Origin: a virus | Strand: one strand, 5' to 3' | Length of the DNA stretch: 29,968 nucleotides | Virus record (IMG/VR): IMGVR_UViG_3300023176_005485 | Span: 1-29,968 of that record | Shown: positions 24,801 to 29,968 of the stretch, piece after piece | Layout of the letters: each line of letters starts with the position of its first letter | Position numbering within the stretch: the stretch's first letter is position 1 | Program-made: the position numbers and the translations under genes | The notes under the pieces: model-generated | Databases searched by the model: none | Seen by the model: the letters and a program-made list of their open reading frames with translations, nothing else | What the model was told of the DNA's origin: nothing

Positions 24801-27452
24801 TTTATTATTAGTAACTCCAACAAAATATGATGAATTATCTGGAAGATCAATGTTATCGGATATTGTTCCAATCTTTATAGGATTATTTCCCAAAGAATTA
24901 TATACAATTTCCTCACCATTGACAAAATTATGGTCAGTTAAAAATGCAATTTGATTGGTAGTTTGATTGACTCCACCACCACTGGAAAATTCGTCCGCAT
25001 TAAATAAAACCTCTCTAGATCTTTTAACTAATACGGGGTCAATTACTGCTCCAGTGCCATTTCCTCCAGTAATATCAATTGAAACGATTTTGTCTATATT
25101 ATAATCTTGAGAATCTACATATACTTTTTCAAAATTACCACTAACAACTGGTTGAATTTTTGCCACACTTCCAAGTCCAGCTGCAACTTCAATGATAGGT
25201 GGATTTATTACGTCAAAATTTTCACCCCCAGAAAGAATATCAACATTTTCTATTGGACCATAATGAACTACATCTTCAGATTTATAATTATGAATTTCAA
25301 CACCATTAATTAACATCCCAACTTTTCCTGGGGATGTTTCTGTTTTAGTTTCTTCTTTAATATTTTTCTCTAAAGGAAACTTTCTTAAAATCTTTTGTAC
25401 TCCAAAAGTAGAATCTTTTTGAGAATATAGAGTAAATGTGTGAGTCCCAACACCCGATTGTGGGATTAAAAATGTTTTACTAGATCCAGACTCAATAAAA
25501 AATGGAGAACTATAAAGTTGAAACTGTTTATTAGTCAAAACTTTAACATAATATGATCCGGTTTCCAATCCAACCAATGATTCCGTTTTTGGAGAATAAA
25601 AAATTCTATCTCCAGTTAAGAAAGGTACATCAGAATCTACCTGTATGGTATTATAAATTCCATCTGAACTAATACCACCATCAAATTTAAGATTATCTTG
25701 AGAATTATTAATTGTAAATGATTTGATGGTTTCGTCAATATTATGACGATAATTTGATATATTATTTTTTTCTTCTGATGGTAAAGAATTTGATGCTAGA
25801 TAAGCATACTCATCTTTATCAACATAAAGATTTAGTATATCAGACAACAAAGATCCACTTGCAAATTCGGATCCTGAAGAATTTGTTTTATTTAATTTTC
25901 TTCTTATATCATATAGCTTAGTTGAATCTAGTGTTGGTTGATTTTCCAATCCATTAAGTGTATTCCCATCAATAGATGTAATGTAAGTGTTTGATGAGAC
26001 TACAGTTTCACTGTCTCTTTCTAGTATTTCAATCTCATCCCCAACTTTTAAACTTGACCTATCAATGGCAGATCCTAATTCATAAGTGGCATTATTTAAA
26101 ATTTGATGTCTTGTACTCGTATTGTATATAAAAGAATTTGCAAAAATTTCTTTCCAATTTGCATTCGTATTTTTAATCTTATCTCCAAGATTTTTGATCG
26201 TAACTATATCACCCTCATCTACCTTAAAGTTTTCACTTTCTTCTACTAAATCCTTTATGACTCCAAGGAGTATTAACTCTACCTTTTTGGATGTATCACC
26301 ATCTTCATATGAATAATAAGTATCATTAGATCTAACATTTGATGTAGATAAAATTGTGGTATTAATGCCACTACATCCAAAAAACTGATTAACAGTTTTA
26401 CTTGTATATGAAATTGTATTATTTTCGGAAATTAAAGTTCCTGATTCTGGGAAACTTAATGTAGAATCTACTGTTAAAATAGAGGATCCTGCCGATACAC
26501 TTTCAGTTAATTTTGTGTTTGGGGTAATTTCAAAACTTCCTTCGACTGAAGATGAATTTTCATCATTACCAACATACAATTCAATTTTATAATAAGTTTT
26601 ACCTTTCCTTGTAAAAGGTTCTATTGCAGAAATTGATGCATTAGTACCTTCATCTGTAGTTTTTGTAAGAGTCTGTCCAACTATTTTTGTAGGTTCTCCA
26701 GATATTACTTCTACAATTCCAATCTCTCTTTTAACATAATTTGCAGAAGAAGGTTTGATCAAATAATCTTCTAGATTTATAACGGAAGGAGTTTCCCCAA
26801 AAATAACCTTAAAAAGAATTTTGATGGATTCATCTGTTCCTTTTGAAGCATAAAAATCCTTTGCCCTTCTTATGAAGTTTCCAGCATTAATTTCTTCCAC
26901 CAATGAAATATTTTCAAATCCTGGTGTAAATGTGGATTTTAATTTTTTATAAAATTCCTTTAAAAATAAAGAACTTAAATTTTGAACAGAAGAACTTGAT
27001 GCGTGTTCTGCTGCAGTTGATGTTGAAAATACTAACTCTTCATTATCTAAATTTTGATGGTAATTTGTAATACCACTGAACCCACGAATACATCCTGTAA
27101 AAGAATTTGTTGTAATTCCGGTATATGTAATGATCTCATCATCTATTTTAAGAAGACCATACTGATTTGGAAATCCTTTAGTGCTAGAAACATTAACGAT
27201 CGTTTCTTCGGAATTTAACGAAGTACTTAATGTAGTATTATCAACAATAACTTCAGGTTTTAAATTATCTAACTTTAAGTATTGATCTAAATTATCACTA
27301 ATATCAATTGGACCACCTTGATATTCTTGAGAGATATAATATTGCTTTAAAAATTCTAATGCCTTTGGACTTTCGTCCAAGACAAATTCTGGCAACTGAT
27401 TGGAAACTATATCCTGAATCTTTACTCTAGATTCAATTCCAGTCTGTATCAT
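15855..27452 (-). CDS. 7: Giant gp7-like baseplate wedge protein with YHYH-type domain
   Basis: A single 3865-codon frame between gp6 and gp8, the position of T4 gene 7 (1032 residues). Residues 20-60 ('LPEFVLDESPKALEFLKQYY') and 195-220 ('RRAKDFYASKGTDESIKILF', 'KVIFGE') match the T4 gp7 core as I recall it ('MPDSYLLQDSNFEAFCEAY', 'YDFYSTKGIEASYKFLFKVL'), followed by 'IVGQTL' (T4 'LVGQTI'). gp7 is the wedge backbone, contacting gp10, gp8 and gp6. The other ~3500 residues are beta-rich: GxGY repeats; 'HGFxxGxxVxY ... YYVxxVxxxxFxL' repeats; 'IDDEIITYTG ... RGFSG' modules; many [VI]GxGT motifs; a YHYH-type domain at about 1220-1332; and near the C-terminus a 'NNVLVIFINGVLQKP' module. No frameshift is evident. 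The ATG lies one base after the gp6 TAA. The extension probably projects from the baseplate (inferred). Confidence 0.88.
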   Translation of the reverse strand: MIQTGIESRVKIQDIVSNQLPEFVLDESPKALEFLKQYYISQEYQGGPIDISDNLDQYLKLDNLKPEVIVDNTTLSTSLNSEETIVNVSSTKGFPNQYGLLKIDDEIITYTGITTNSFTGCIRGFSGITNYHQNLDNEELVFSTSTAAEHASSSSVQNLSSLFLKEFYKKLKSTFTPGFENISLVEEINAGNFIRRAKDFYASKGTDESIKILFKVIFGETPSVINLEDYLIKPSSANYVKREIGIVEVISGEPTKIVGQTLTKTTDEGTNASISAIEPFTRKGKTYYKIELYVGNDENSSSVEGSFEITPNTKLTESVSAGSSILTVDSTLSFPESGTLISENNTISYTSKTVNQFFGCSGINTTILSTSNVRSNDTYYSYEDGDTSKKVELILLGVIKDLVEESENFKVDEGDIVTIKNLGDKIKNTNANWKEIFANSFIYNTSTRHQILNNATYELGSAIDRSSLKVGDEIEILERDSETVVSSNTYITSIDGNTLNGLENQPTLDSTKLYDIRRKLNKTNSSGSEFASGSLLSDILNLYVDKDEYAYLASNSLPSEEKNNISNYRHNIDETIKSFTINNSQDNLKFDGGISSDGIYNTIQVDSDVPFLTGDRIFYSPKTESLVGLETGSYYVKVLTNKQFQLYSSPFFIESGSSKTFLIPQSGVGTHTFTLYSQKDSTFGVQKILRKFPLEKNIKEETKTETSPGKVGMLINGVEIHNYKSEDVVHYGPIENVDILSGGENFDVINPPIIEVAAGLGSVAKIQPVVSGNFEKVYVDSQDYNIDKIVSIDITGGNGTGAVIDPVLVKRSREVLFNADEFSSGGGVNQTTNQIAFLTDHNFVNGEEIVYNSLGNNPIKIGTISDNIDLPDNSSYFVGVTNNKTIKLYYSLNDQRSGINTVGIYTGSSGTHKFSTASVKNQVSYIKILNGGEGYTNRKLIVKPAGISTTNNSINFKNHGFNDGEIVEYSYENGSISGITTTNQYYVLKVDDDSFRLCNAGVGGTIISNYERKKYEALSSTGTGYQYFKYPDISISIKYTSVGFGTITQQYQELITTPVVKGKIVDAYVYETGTGYGSTILNFKKNPNITLKNGKSAQLTPVIIDGKINNVILSYVGSEYYSVPDLVVSGSGTGAELRAIVNNGQISEVKIINPGIGYDENSTKITITSSGKNLFLDPQIRKLRVNENSKRFVSGEVLLEGKDKLQYSVSKYFEDLRNSFLEENDKLSGIIGWAYDGNPIYGPYGYSDPENTLGIKELQSGYVLNVSNVVDRPSGFDNGFFVEDYQFNRSGDLDEHNGRYEKNEQFPNGVYAYHATINQFPYFIGNKYKSKLISDSDLNQSFDFNSSNLLRNTLPYKVSENNADYDFVNETSDVLEQEIEITSVTSGSIESIEIQNSGSNYKVGDQLVFDNTNTSGSGLDVSVASIKGKQITELNTNSSYYPNSIFTWDSPNRIKVSILPNHNLSNLDYVTISGFSTNLSSLNGTHKISVPSYTNGRCLSTITSSGITTEIYVAPIPEQISVGSSIGIGTETLKVLGIFRNENILRIERGSVGTLHTIGAAVSFLPDSFTISKSVDKFESKINNKVFFNPRESVGVSTIDGVGYSTSFVFGNISNVTRSIPSKGIYIDNHPFKTNQSITYVVGTGTTLIVSTDGLVASQVFIDTFPNLFVVNKNPNLIGLKTSINGEELYFHSNGDDNDQYLLESNYTQISGDVEKHQVTVSVSTAHSLQNGDSISLNVKPNLSVGIGTSTAVRVLYKSEIDAVVVNPIGFNSTGISTTTNEITITNHGLETGDKVLYEDSGYEEYFVYKVNDNKFKLCETYLDSQKNPPNTIGFTSTGGSSQTLSLINPRLRPIENNDLKFDLTDSSLSGYNLKIYTDSKFEHQFISTGESSVFNVSGVGTVGVSSDASLTINYDSKIPQNLYYTLEKNGTLINSDIDVVNCSSIKFVNSDYNGSYVISGIGTTTFNINLTKKPERVSYGSTECDLLEYSTTSTLSSGSVNSLNILSSGSGYKRLPTLKSTNSTSGSDLIVNVKSNKIGSTKETKVISNRFTYSSDKTLRPKANISPKITLKNTNTIDQISLISGGSGYTSSPNSVIVNSTDRSVINSGLINFSVSENAINSAEIVVPPKGLPDETVELFTINNSNGISIEKVESSNSGIFTCYISTPVIGTGTTFRVAPFKVNDLVFIEGIQKYSSDGDGFNSSDYGYKFFTVSNYDSTSSINDKVTINISGLTTNTGIAKTIQDFSGTIINKADYPVFEISQKISEFLIGETLSSNGTVRDLKVSASDENTLKVSGQYDLSVGEVIVGNQSGNIATVNTIDEVSGFFNVGYSNLKNIGWDNETGKLSEDYQVTPNNDYYQNLSYSVKSSITYKDQQSPVESLVHTSGLKNFADTQVSSNVNAGLGKSNDGFTIVYDVIDKKRVDTINNFDNVIDVDVVDSKSKFIKLQNKRIADYVELKNMNVLNIDDISNEFSNSESQNTEFLSIEEVDDKTYYNYLFRVTSEDGSEIQLTDVTILSDGVDTVIVENESIVGLGSTSLHLVGEQYGSFDLYTNEFEETFLRFYPVDPYDTNYNVKVIKQVFDSGVGTESVGFVDLIGTKTTSVGLGTTTIVSLDSSNFESLYVNALVLDTITKDTNYIRLYITHDGTDTFTSEYYIDGSALSSFTGNQIGTFYPNLDSGIFSLTHGNNSSNAIEIQTNIVGFGTTSVGIGTYRIKSSGQSDGQERSIIYSSNYTSTVSAAATTIESTNKNLFNASKTLVQVSAGSTKALHQIMTVHDGTDVYIQQSPLISVGSTEILDSAVGIGTFGGEITGSDMIIKFYPDASQVGQIDIEVFSKLLYTDLDSVNDYPDLNYGSVTESIDEKFYNAINLDRINKNNFVLRENNIPIFSKEFNPNSVSLAATTGIFTIPNHFFVTGEELIYTPNSTFVGVGTSAIVTPSGELPSTVYAIKLTEDTFKVATTVGAAYSGIGTTFTSLGEGNAHRFTMAERNSKCIITIDELVQYPLAFTGIAHSLSGNVGGSLGISTTIVSLTGISSINPKDILLIDNEYMGVTNVGLGTTNVGPITNSGSLKLVEVDRGFVGSSASTHSDSSAVTIYKGSFNIVDDAIYFTEPPRGNPQIDKTKNNLDFETSSFSGRVFLKSNYDNNKVYDDISDEFTGIGRTFTLKVGGANTTGIGTEGSNGLIFINSIYQSPKTQNNPSTFNYEILEDSVAGITTAEFSGITNPDDPLQYIISDYDTNQNETPRGGIIVSYGSTPGLGFAPLVGASVTAVVGAGGSIVSVGLGTTDNLGSGYNGLVSIGVTVFEEGHIGDLASITANVGAGGTLSFNIGTGGTGYNNPQIFVSDPSYDNLPITGVYREGIGSTTDTGIGLLMDIKVGGSSTTGIGSTYFEVTEFKFSRPGYKFRRGDVFKPVGLVTDVSLASPLSDFTVTVVDTYSDNFASWTFGELDYIDSIKQFQDGSRVRFPLLYNGELLSIEAEDGSPVDQNINNVLVIFINGVLQKPVTNYIFEGGTSFIFTKAPLPEDEVEIYFYRGVKGVDSNQVDIKETLKTGDIVQVISNNSYPSTITQDERTIYNLSFSDKFETDRYFGLGIDEINYRPLSWTKQKADRKINGEFVSKSRDTLESLVFPTARIIKDVSTSDTEVFIENSELFSYETDNGYTDNSTPCDALVINGISTVGYSTGLIEKITGFTNIEGFSGIVTGITTTTGTGGNPLALQFTIASNNFTGLSTGYPIYIYDTQIGSGVTSINSSDSEIVGIGTTCLDNIYYISDWSYSSTIGILTCNVKSDSNIIGIGTTGNASNPVGKYSWGRLSGGTRSSSPISIGVTGNIVSGLSTYPTIQRRGIGIRKTGALPKIEI
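23461..23790 (-). other. YHYH-type domain within the gp7-like protein
   Basis: Residues about 1220-1332 contain, in order, 'IIGWAYDGNPIYGPYGYSDP', 'DLDEHNGRYE' and 'NGVYAYHATINQFPYFIGN'. The G-x-A-x-D-G-x-P-I-Y-G-P, D-x-x-N-G-R and YAYHAT...FPYFIG elements are those I know from the YHYH domain (a family of unknown function found in bacterial secreted proteins and in marine phages). Its biochemical role is not established. Confidence 0.75.
23938..24680 (-). repeat. Cluster of five GxGY-type repeats in the gp7-like protein
   Basis: Within about 740 bases the protein shows 'LNGGEGYTNRKLIVKPAG', 'TGTGYQYFKYPDISI', 'ETGTGYGSTILNFKKNP', 'YVGSEYYSVPDLVVSGSG' and 'NPGIGYDENSTKITI'. Further copies lie near 25200 (SGGENFDVINPPII), 23240 (NSGSNYKVGDQLVF), 21410 (SGSGYKRLPTL), 21180 (GGSGYTSSPNSVIV), 17560 (GSGYNGLVSI) and 17430 (GTGYNNPQIFVS). 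Copies are too diverged at DNA level for direct repeats. Confidence 0.75.
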
Positions 27453-27453
27453 A

Positions 27454-29418
27454 TTACTTTCTTATTGAATTTCCGTTTGAATAACTTGATGTGTAGAAAT
27501 CATTAACAAATCTGGTTCCTGATATTTCATCACCAGAAGCAACTACATCTCTTACCATATTTATTGTGCTTTTTGGAATGCTTAATGAAATGTACAAATC
27601 TCTAAGACCAACAACATCATTAGATTCTGGGAATGCTTGAATCTCTATAATATTATTAGGAGATGAAGTTTCTGTAATGTTTAGTGTATTGATAATAATC
27701 TCTCCCTTCAAATAATCAACTGTTCCAACATTTTTAACAACAGTAATCATATCTCCATTGTCATTAAACTTGAATATTGAAAGATTTCCTGTTGTTGCTC
27801 CAATATTATTTGGTCTACGAAGAAAAACTCCTCCAGCATCAGATGCATTAGTTATACTCAAACCACCAGAAACAATATTAGGAGTATCTGTAAAATAAAC
27901 TGTGGATGATTCACCGGCAATTTTAAATCCTGTAGATTTAATATTGGATCCTTGCGGATTCGCATGAAATCTATTTCCAAAACACAGTTCATACTGGGTA
28001 AAAGTATTCAACAATACCTTTAAATCTCTGCGAATAATAACTTTCGTGATATTTGATGTAATTGCATTATCCGTATTATCAATAACTTGCTGTATTTTAC
28101 TATATCTAACTCTTCCTCCAAATTTATTTAAATCCAATGATTCTGAATATTTCTGAAGAGAATCAATAACTAATGTCTTTAAAGAATCTGAACTTGATAC
28201 TTGAGAATAGTTATAATAAACAGAACTATCCAGTTCAACATAGAGTATCTTGAGATCTACTATTTTTTGATTTATACCAGAAACTGCGTATTGCTTCAAT
28301 TTAGAAAGAATCTGAGTTTTATTGAAGTCGGAAACAAAAAGTCCATTCTTTGGTTTGATGCTGATTTGTACCGTGCCAAATTGTGGAGGATCCATTTGCT
28401 CCCCACCAACTACAGATACAGATTCTGTATTTGGATATATTCTTTTTATAATTGCCTCATAATCTCTTGATGTAACTGCCCTATATTGAGAAGAGTACAA
28501 TCTTGGAGCATAATATTTGATTGAATCTATGGGCTCAATATCTCCACCATTAATTGATGATTGATTTGTTGTGATAGTAACTGTTCCTGGATCAATGACT
28601 TCCCCATTTGCAGATTCTAATGAACCTGAGAATGAAAAATTAGAAGCTCCATTACCATCTCTTCCGTCAGTAATAATATAGTTTGCTGTAATATATGTTC
28701 CGTCTCCATTTTCTCCCAATTTTTTACCAATAATTCCGTCACCAAATCTCAATTCATATCTTTCATCTTGAACTTCATTAATGAAAAATATTCTTGAATT
28801 GCTATCAACATTAAAAATATTTTCGGAAAGAAAGTATTCAATTCCCCTAGTACTTTCAGTACCAATATAAACTCTGAGAGTTGATGTATCAATAAAAGAA
28901 TTATTTAAAACAAATCTCTGATCTAAAGATCCATCATATAAAAAAGTTTTAGTTAAAAATATTCCTTGATAAACATCAATATTGTTGAATGATACTGTTC
29001 CATTCACAACATTTGCTGTTATATCTTCTGGTATGGCAAATGTATATGTCGTATCATTTGCACTCCCTACACACACTATACCTGCCTTAAGGGTGAGTGT
29101 AGGAGTATTTACTGCAGTTGATACATTAAATGATATCTGAGCAACTGATGCGGTTCTAGAACGAGGTACGTATCCAATATTTCCTGCAAGAGAAACAACA
29201 TTTTCTCTCAGAGTTGCAGAATCCAAAAAGGATTCATTCACAATCATATTAGAGTTGAATGCTGTAATATAGGTATTATATGCTAGAGTATCAATTAAAA
29301 CAGAAAAATTTGACCCCTCAAAGTCAAAATCCGTGAATGTAGAGTTTGCACGGAGATAGTCTTTGATAGAAGTTTTTATCTGATCAAAATCTAAATTTGT
29401 ATATTTTGTAAAAGGCAT
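27454..29418 (-). CDS. 6: Baseplate wedge protein gp6
   Basis: This 654-residue protein is nearly the same length as T4 gp6 (660). The N-terminal element 'FDFEGSNFSVLIDTLAYNTY' followed by 'VNESFLDSATLRENVVSLA' and 'GYVPRSRTA' is the hallmark of gp6/gpJ-type wedge proteins. The middle holds 'RYELRFGDGIIGKKLGENGD' and 'YYAPRLYSSQYRAVTSRDYE', both typical of the gpJ-like fold, and 'GTVQISIKPKNG' follows. gp6 forms the continuous inner ring of the baseplate that drives the change to the contracted, star-shaped state, and it binds gp25, gp53 and gp7. It begins one base after the gp25 stop and ends one base before the gp7-like start, so the three are surely co-translated from one message. No insert like those in gp8 or gp14 is evident. 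Confidence 0.93.
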   Translation of the reverse strand: MPFTKYTNLDFDQIKTSIKDYLRANSTFTDFDFEGSNFSVLIDTLAYNTYITAFNSNMIVNESFLDSATLRENVVSLAGNIGYVPRSRTASVAQISFNVSTAVNTPTLTLKAGIVCVGSANDTTYTFAIPEDITANVVNGTVSFNNIDVYQGIFLTKTFLYDGSLDQRFVLNNSFIDTSTLRVYIGTESTRGIEYFLSENIFNVDSNSRIFFINEVQDERYELRFGDGIIGKKLGENGDGTYITANYIITDGRDGNGASNFSFSGSLESANGEVIDPGTVTITTNQSSINGGDIEPIDSIKYYAPRLYSSQYRAVTSRDYEAIIKRIYPNTESVSVVGGEQMDPPQFGTVQISIKPKNGLFVSDFNKTQILSKLKQYAVSGINQKIVDLKILYVELDSSVYYNYSQVSSSDSLKTLVIDSLQKYSESLDLNKFGGRVRYSKIQQVIDNTDNAITSNITKVIIRRDLKVLLNTFTQYELCFGNRFHANPQGSNIKSTGFKIAGESSTVYFTDTPNIVSGGLSITNASDAGGVFLRRPNNIGATTGNLSIFKFNDNGDMITVVKNVGTVDYLKGEIIINTLNITETSSPNNIIEIQAFPESNDVVGLRDLYISLSIPKSTINMVRDVVASGDEISGTRFVNDFYTSSYSNGNSIRK

Positions 29419-29419
29419 T

Positions 29420-29821
29420 TTATCTCGTTGCCTCTAAGAGGAATGAATATTCTTGTGTTGGAAACTCTTGTCCGATTATATCAAATATAACTGTTACATT
29501 AAAAGTGTTTTCATCTGGTATTGGATCTACCTGAACTATCAGATTTTCAATCCTTTCTTCAAAGTTTTCAACTGCAATTTGTATTTGATCTTGAATTACA
29601 GATGCTGTACCAAAATCGACAAATTCAAATAAACTTCTTCTTACATCAGATCCCAACAAAGAATTAAAAAATCTCTCTGTCGGGATAGTTTCTACAATAT
29701 TTCGCACCGCACGGCGAATTGCATTCTCATTTTTTAATATCGGTAGGTCTTTTGTTATAGGATGAGGCTCAAAGGACAAACTAATGTCCTTAAATGCCCT
29801 TGATATCCTTTGAACTGCCAT
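29420..29821 (-). CDS. 25: Baseplate wedge protein gp25
   Basis: This 133-residue protein is the same size as T4 gp25 (132). It shows the gp25/lysozyme-like baseplate family pattern: 'NENAIRRAVRNIVETIPTER', then 'FFNSLLGSDVRRSLFEF' and a C-terminal half with strands 'NLIVQVDPIPDENTFNVTV' and 'IIGQEFPTQEYSFLLEA'. The segment 'ETIPTERFFNSLLGSDVRR' corresponds to the conserved region around the family's EPR/PGER motif. gp25 sits in the wedge core and helps start sheath assembly. Despite old descriptions as a lysozyme, the family is structural. In T4 gene 25 is apart from gene 6. Here it directly precedes gene 6, an order seen in other contractile systems. Its own late promoter lies just upstream. 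Confidence 0.9.
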   Translation of the reverse strand: MAVQRISRAFKDISLSFEPHPITKDLPILKNENAIRRAVRNIVETIPTERFFNSLLGSDVRRSLFEFVDFGTASVIQDQIQIAVENFEERIENLIVQVDPIPDENTFNVTVIFDIIGQEFPTQEYSFLLEATR

Positions 29822-29843
29822 TGGAAAAGAGTTTTCTTAATTT

Positions 29844-29851
29844 TATTTATA
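29844..29851 (-). promoter_or_regulatory. T4-type late promoter (TATAAATA) for the baseplate block
   Basis: GGGTATAAATAAAATTAAG on the minus strand holds an exact late-promoter core, ending about 23 bases before the gp25 ATG and just after the stop of the preceding gene. It probably drives gp25, gp6 and the gp7-like gene. Unlike the other two intergenic promoters it is not followed by TCTAAA. Confidence 0.8.
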
Positions 29852-29853
29852 CC

Positions 29854-29968
29854 CTATTCTTGAAGATTTTTTTGATCTTTTTTCAAATCATCGTGCATAA
29901 TTTCTTGAATTACTCTTTCTTCGACATTATCATTCGTCTTATGTGGCAATGACCAATAATCTGATGTT
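29854..29968 (-). CDS. C-terminal end of an unidentified protein (runs off right edge)
   Basis: A minus-strand frame open from the window edge ends at TAG (29854-29856) and gives 37 residues, starting TSDYWSLPHKTNDNVEERVI and ending in a charged, probably helical tail KKDQKNLQE. The stop is followed 2 bases later by the late promoter, and there is no room for another gene before gp25, so this is very likely a real gene end. I do not recognise the family from this short stretch. The context suggests another late baseplate or head gene. Confidence 0.6.
   Translation of the reverse strand, partial: TSDYWSLPHKTNDNVEERVIQEIMHDDLKKDQKNLQE

Noticed and set aside
15855-27452. Diversity-generating retroelement target in the repeat-rich gp7-like gene
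   Set aside because: No reverse transcriptase, template repeat or adenine-rich variable repeat pair is visible in the window; the repeats are dispersed and diverged.
29420-29821. gp25 as a lysozyme
   Set aside because: The family carries an old lysozyme-like label, but members are structural wedge proteins, and no catalytic motif is visible here.
1-29968. tRNA genes, CRISPR arrays, insertion sequences, homing endonucleases
   Set aside because: None was seen; the window is filled almost end to end by minus-strand structural genes with no gap able to hold them.

Overview
The window is a late structural (virion morphogenesis) segment of a T4-like contractile-tailed phage. The best match by gene content and gene order is the marine T4-like group that infects picocyanobacteria (Prochlorococcus/Synechococcus) or SAR11 (Pelagibacter). 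The DNA is AT-rich. Every supportable gene lies on the minus strand, so transcription runs from position 29968 towards position 1, and there is almost no non-coding DNA: the longest gap is about 51 bases. No host marker or auxiliary metabolic gene is present, so a cyanobacterial host and a SAR11 host cannot be told apart here. Family assignments rest on motif-level recall of T4 and marine T4-like proteins, not on a search.

In the direction of transcription the layout is as follows. (1) The C-terminal tail of an unidentified protein (29854-29968), then a T4-type late promoter (TATAAATA). (2) The baseplate wedge block: gp25 (29420-29821), gp6 (27454-29418), a giant 3865-residue gp7-like protein (15855-27452), a second late promoter, and gp8 (14322-15821). 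(3) A 2372-residue DUF4815-type virion protein (7198-14316), a 67-residue coiled-coil protein, a third late promoter, and two small putative fibre/appendage proteins (6596-6946 and 6117-6596). These occupy the place where T4 has genes 9-12 and wac. (4) The neck and tail-completion block gp13, gp14, gp15, then the small terminase gp16 (6117 down to 2539). (5) A lysine- and cysteine-rich modular 525-residue protein, a 102-residue protein with a T4 internal-protein-like capsid-targeting leader, and the N-terminal 211 residues of a virion protein that runs off the left edge.

The order 25-6-7-8-(9-12/wac position)-13-14-15-16 follows the T4 late cluster, except that gene 25 lies directly before gene 6. 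The genes build the baseplate wedge (25, 6, 7, 8), the head-tail neck (13, 14), the tail terminator (15) and the DNA-packaging starter (16). Neighbouring genes overlap by 1-4 bases or are separated by a few bases, so the segment probably acts as a few long, translationally coupled late transcripts started at the three intergenic TATAAATA sites.

The most notable features are these. The gp7-like protein has the T4 gp7 core motif near its N-terminus, followed by about 3500 residues of short beta-rich repeats and a YHYH-type domain. The same few repeat families recur inside gp14, gp8, the DUF4815 protein and gp7, as if one stock of modules had been inserted into several conserved virion proteins. 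There are EF-hand-like DxDxDG loops in gp15 and in the 525-residue protein. The 102- and 525-residue proteins carry possible capsid-targeting and prohead-protease signals.
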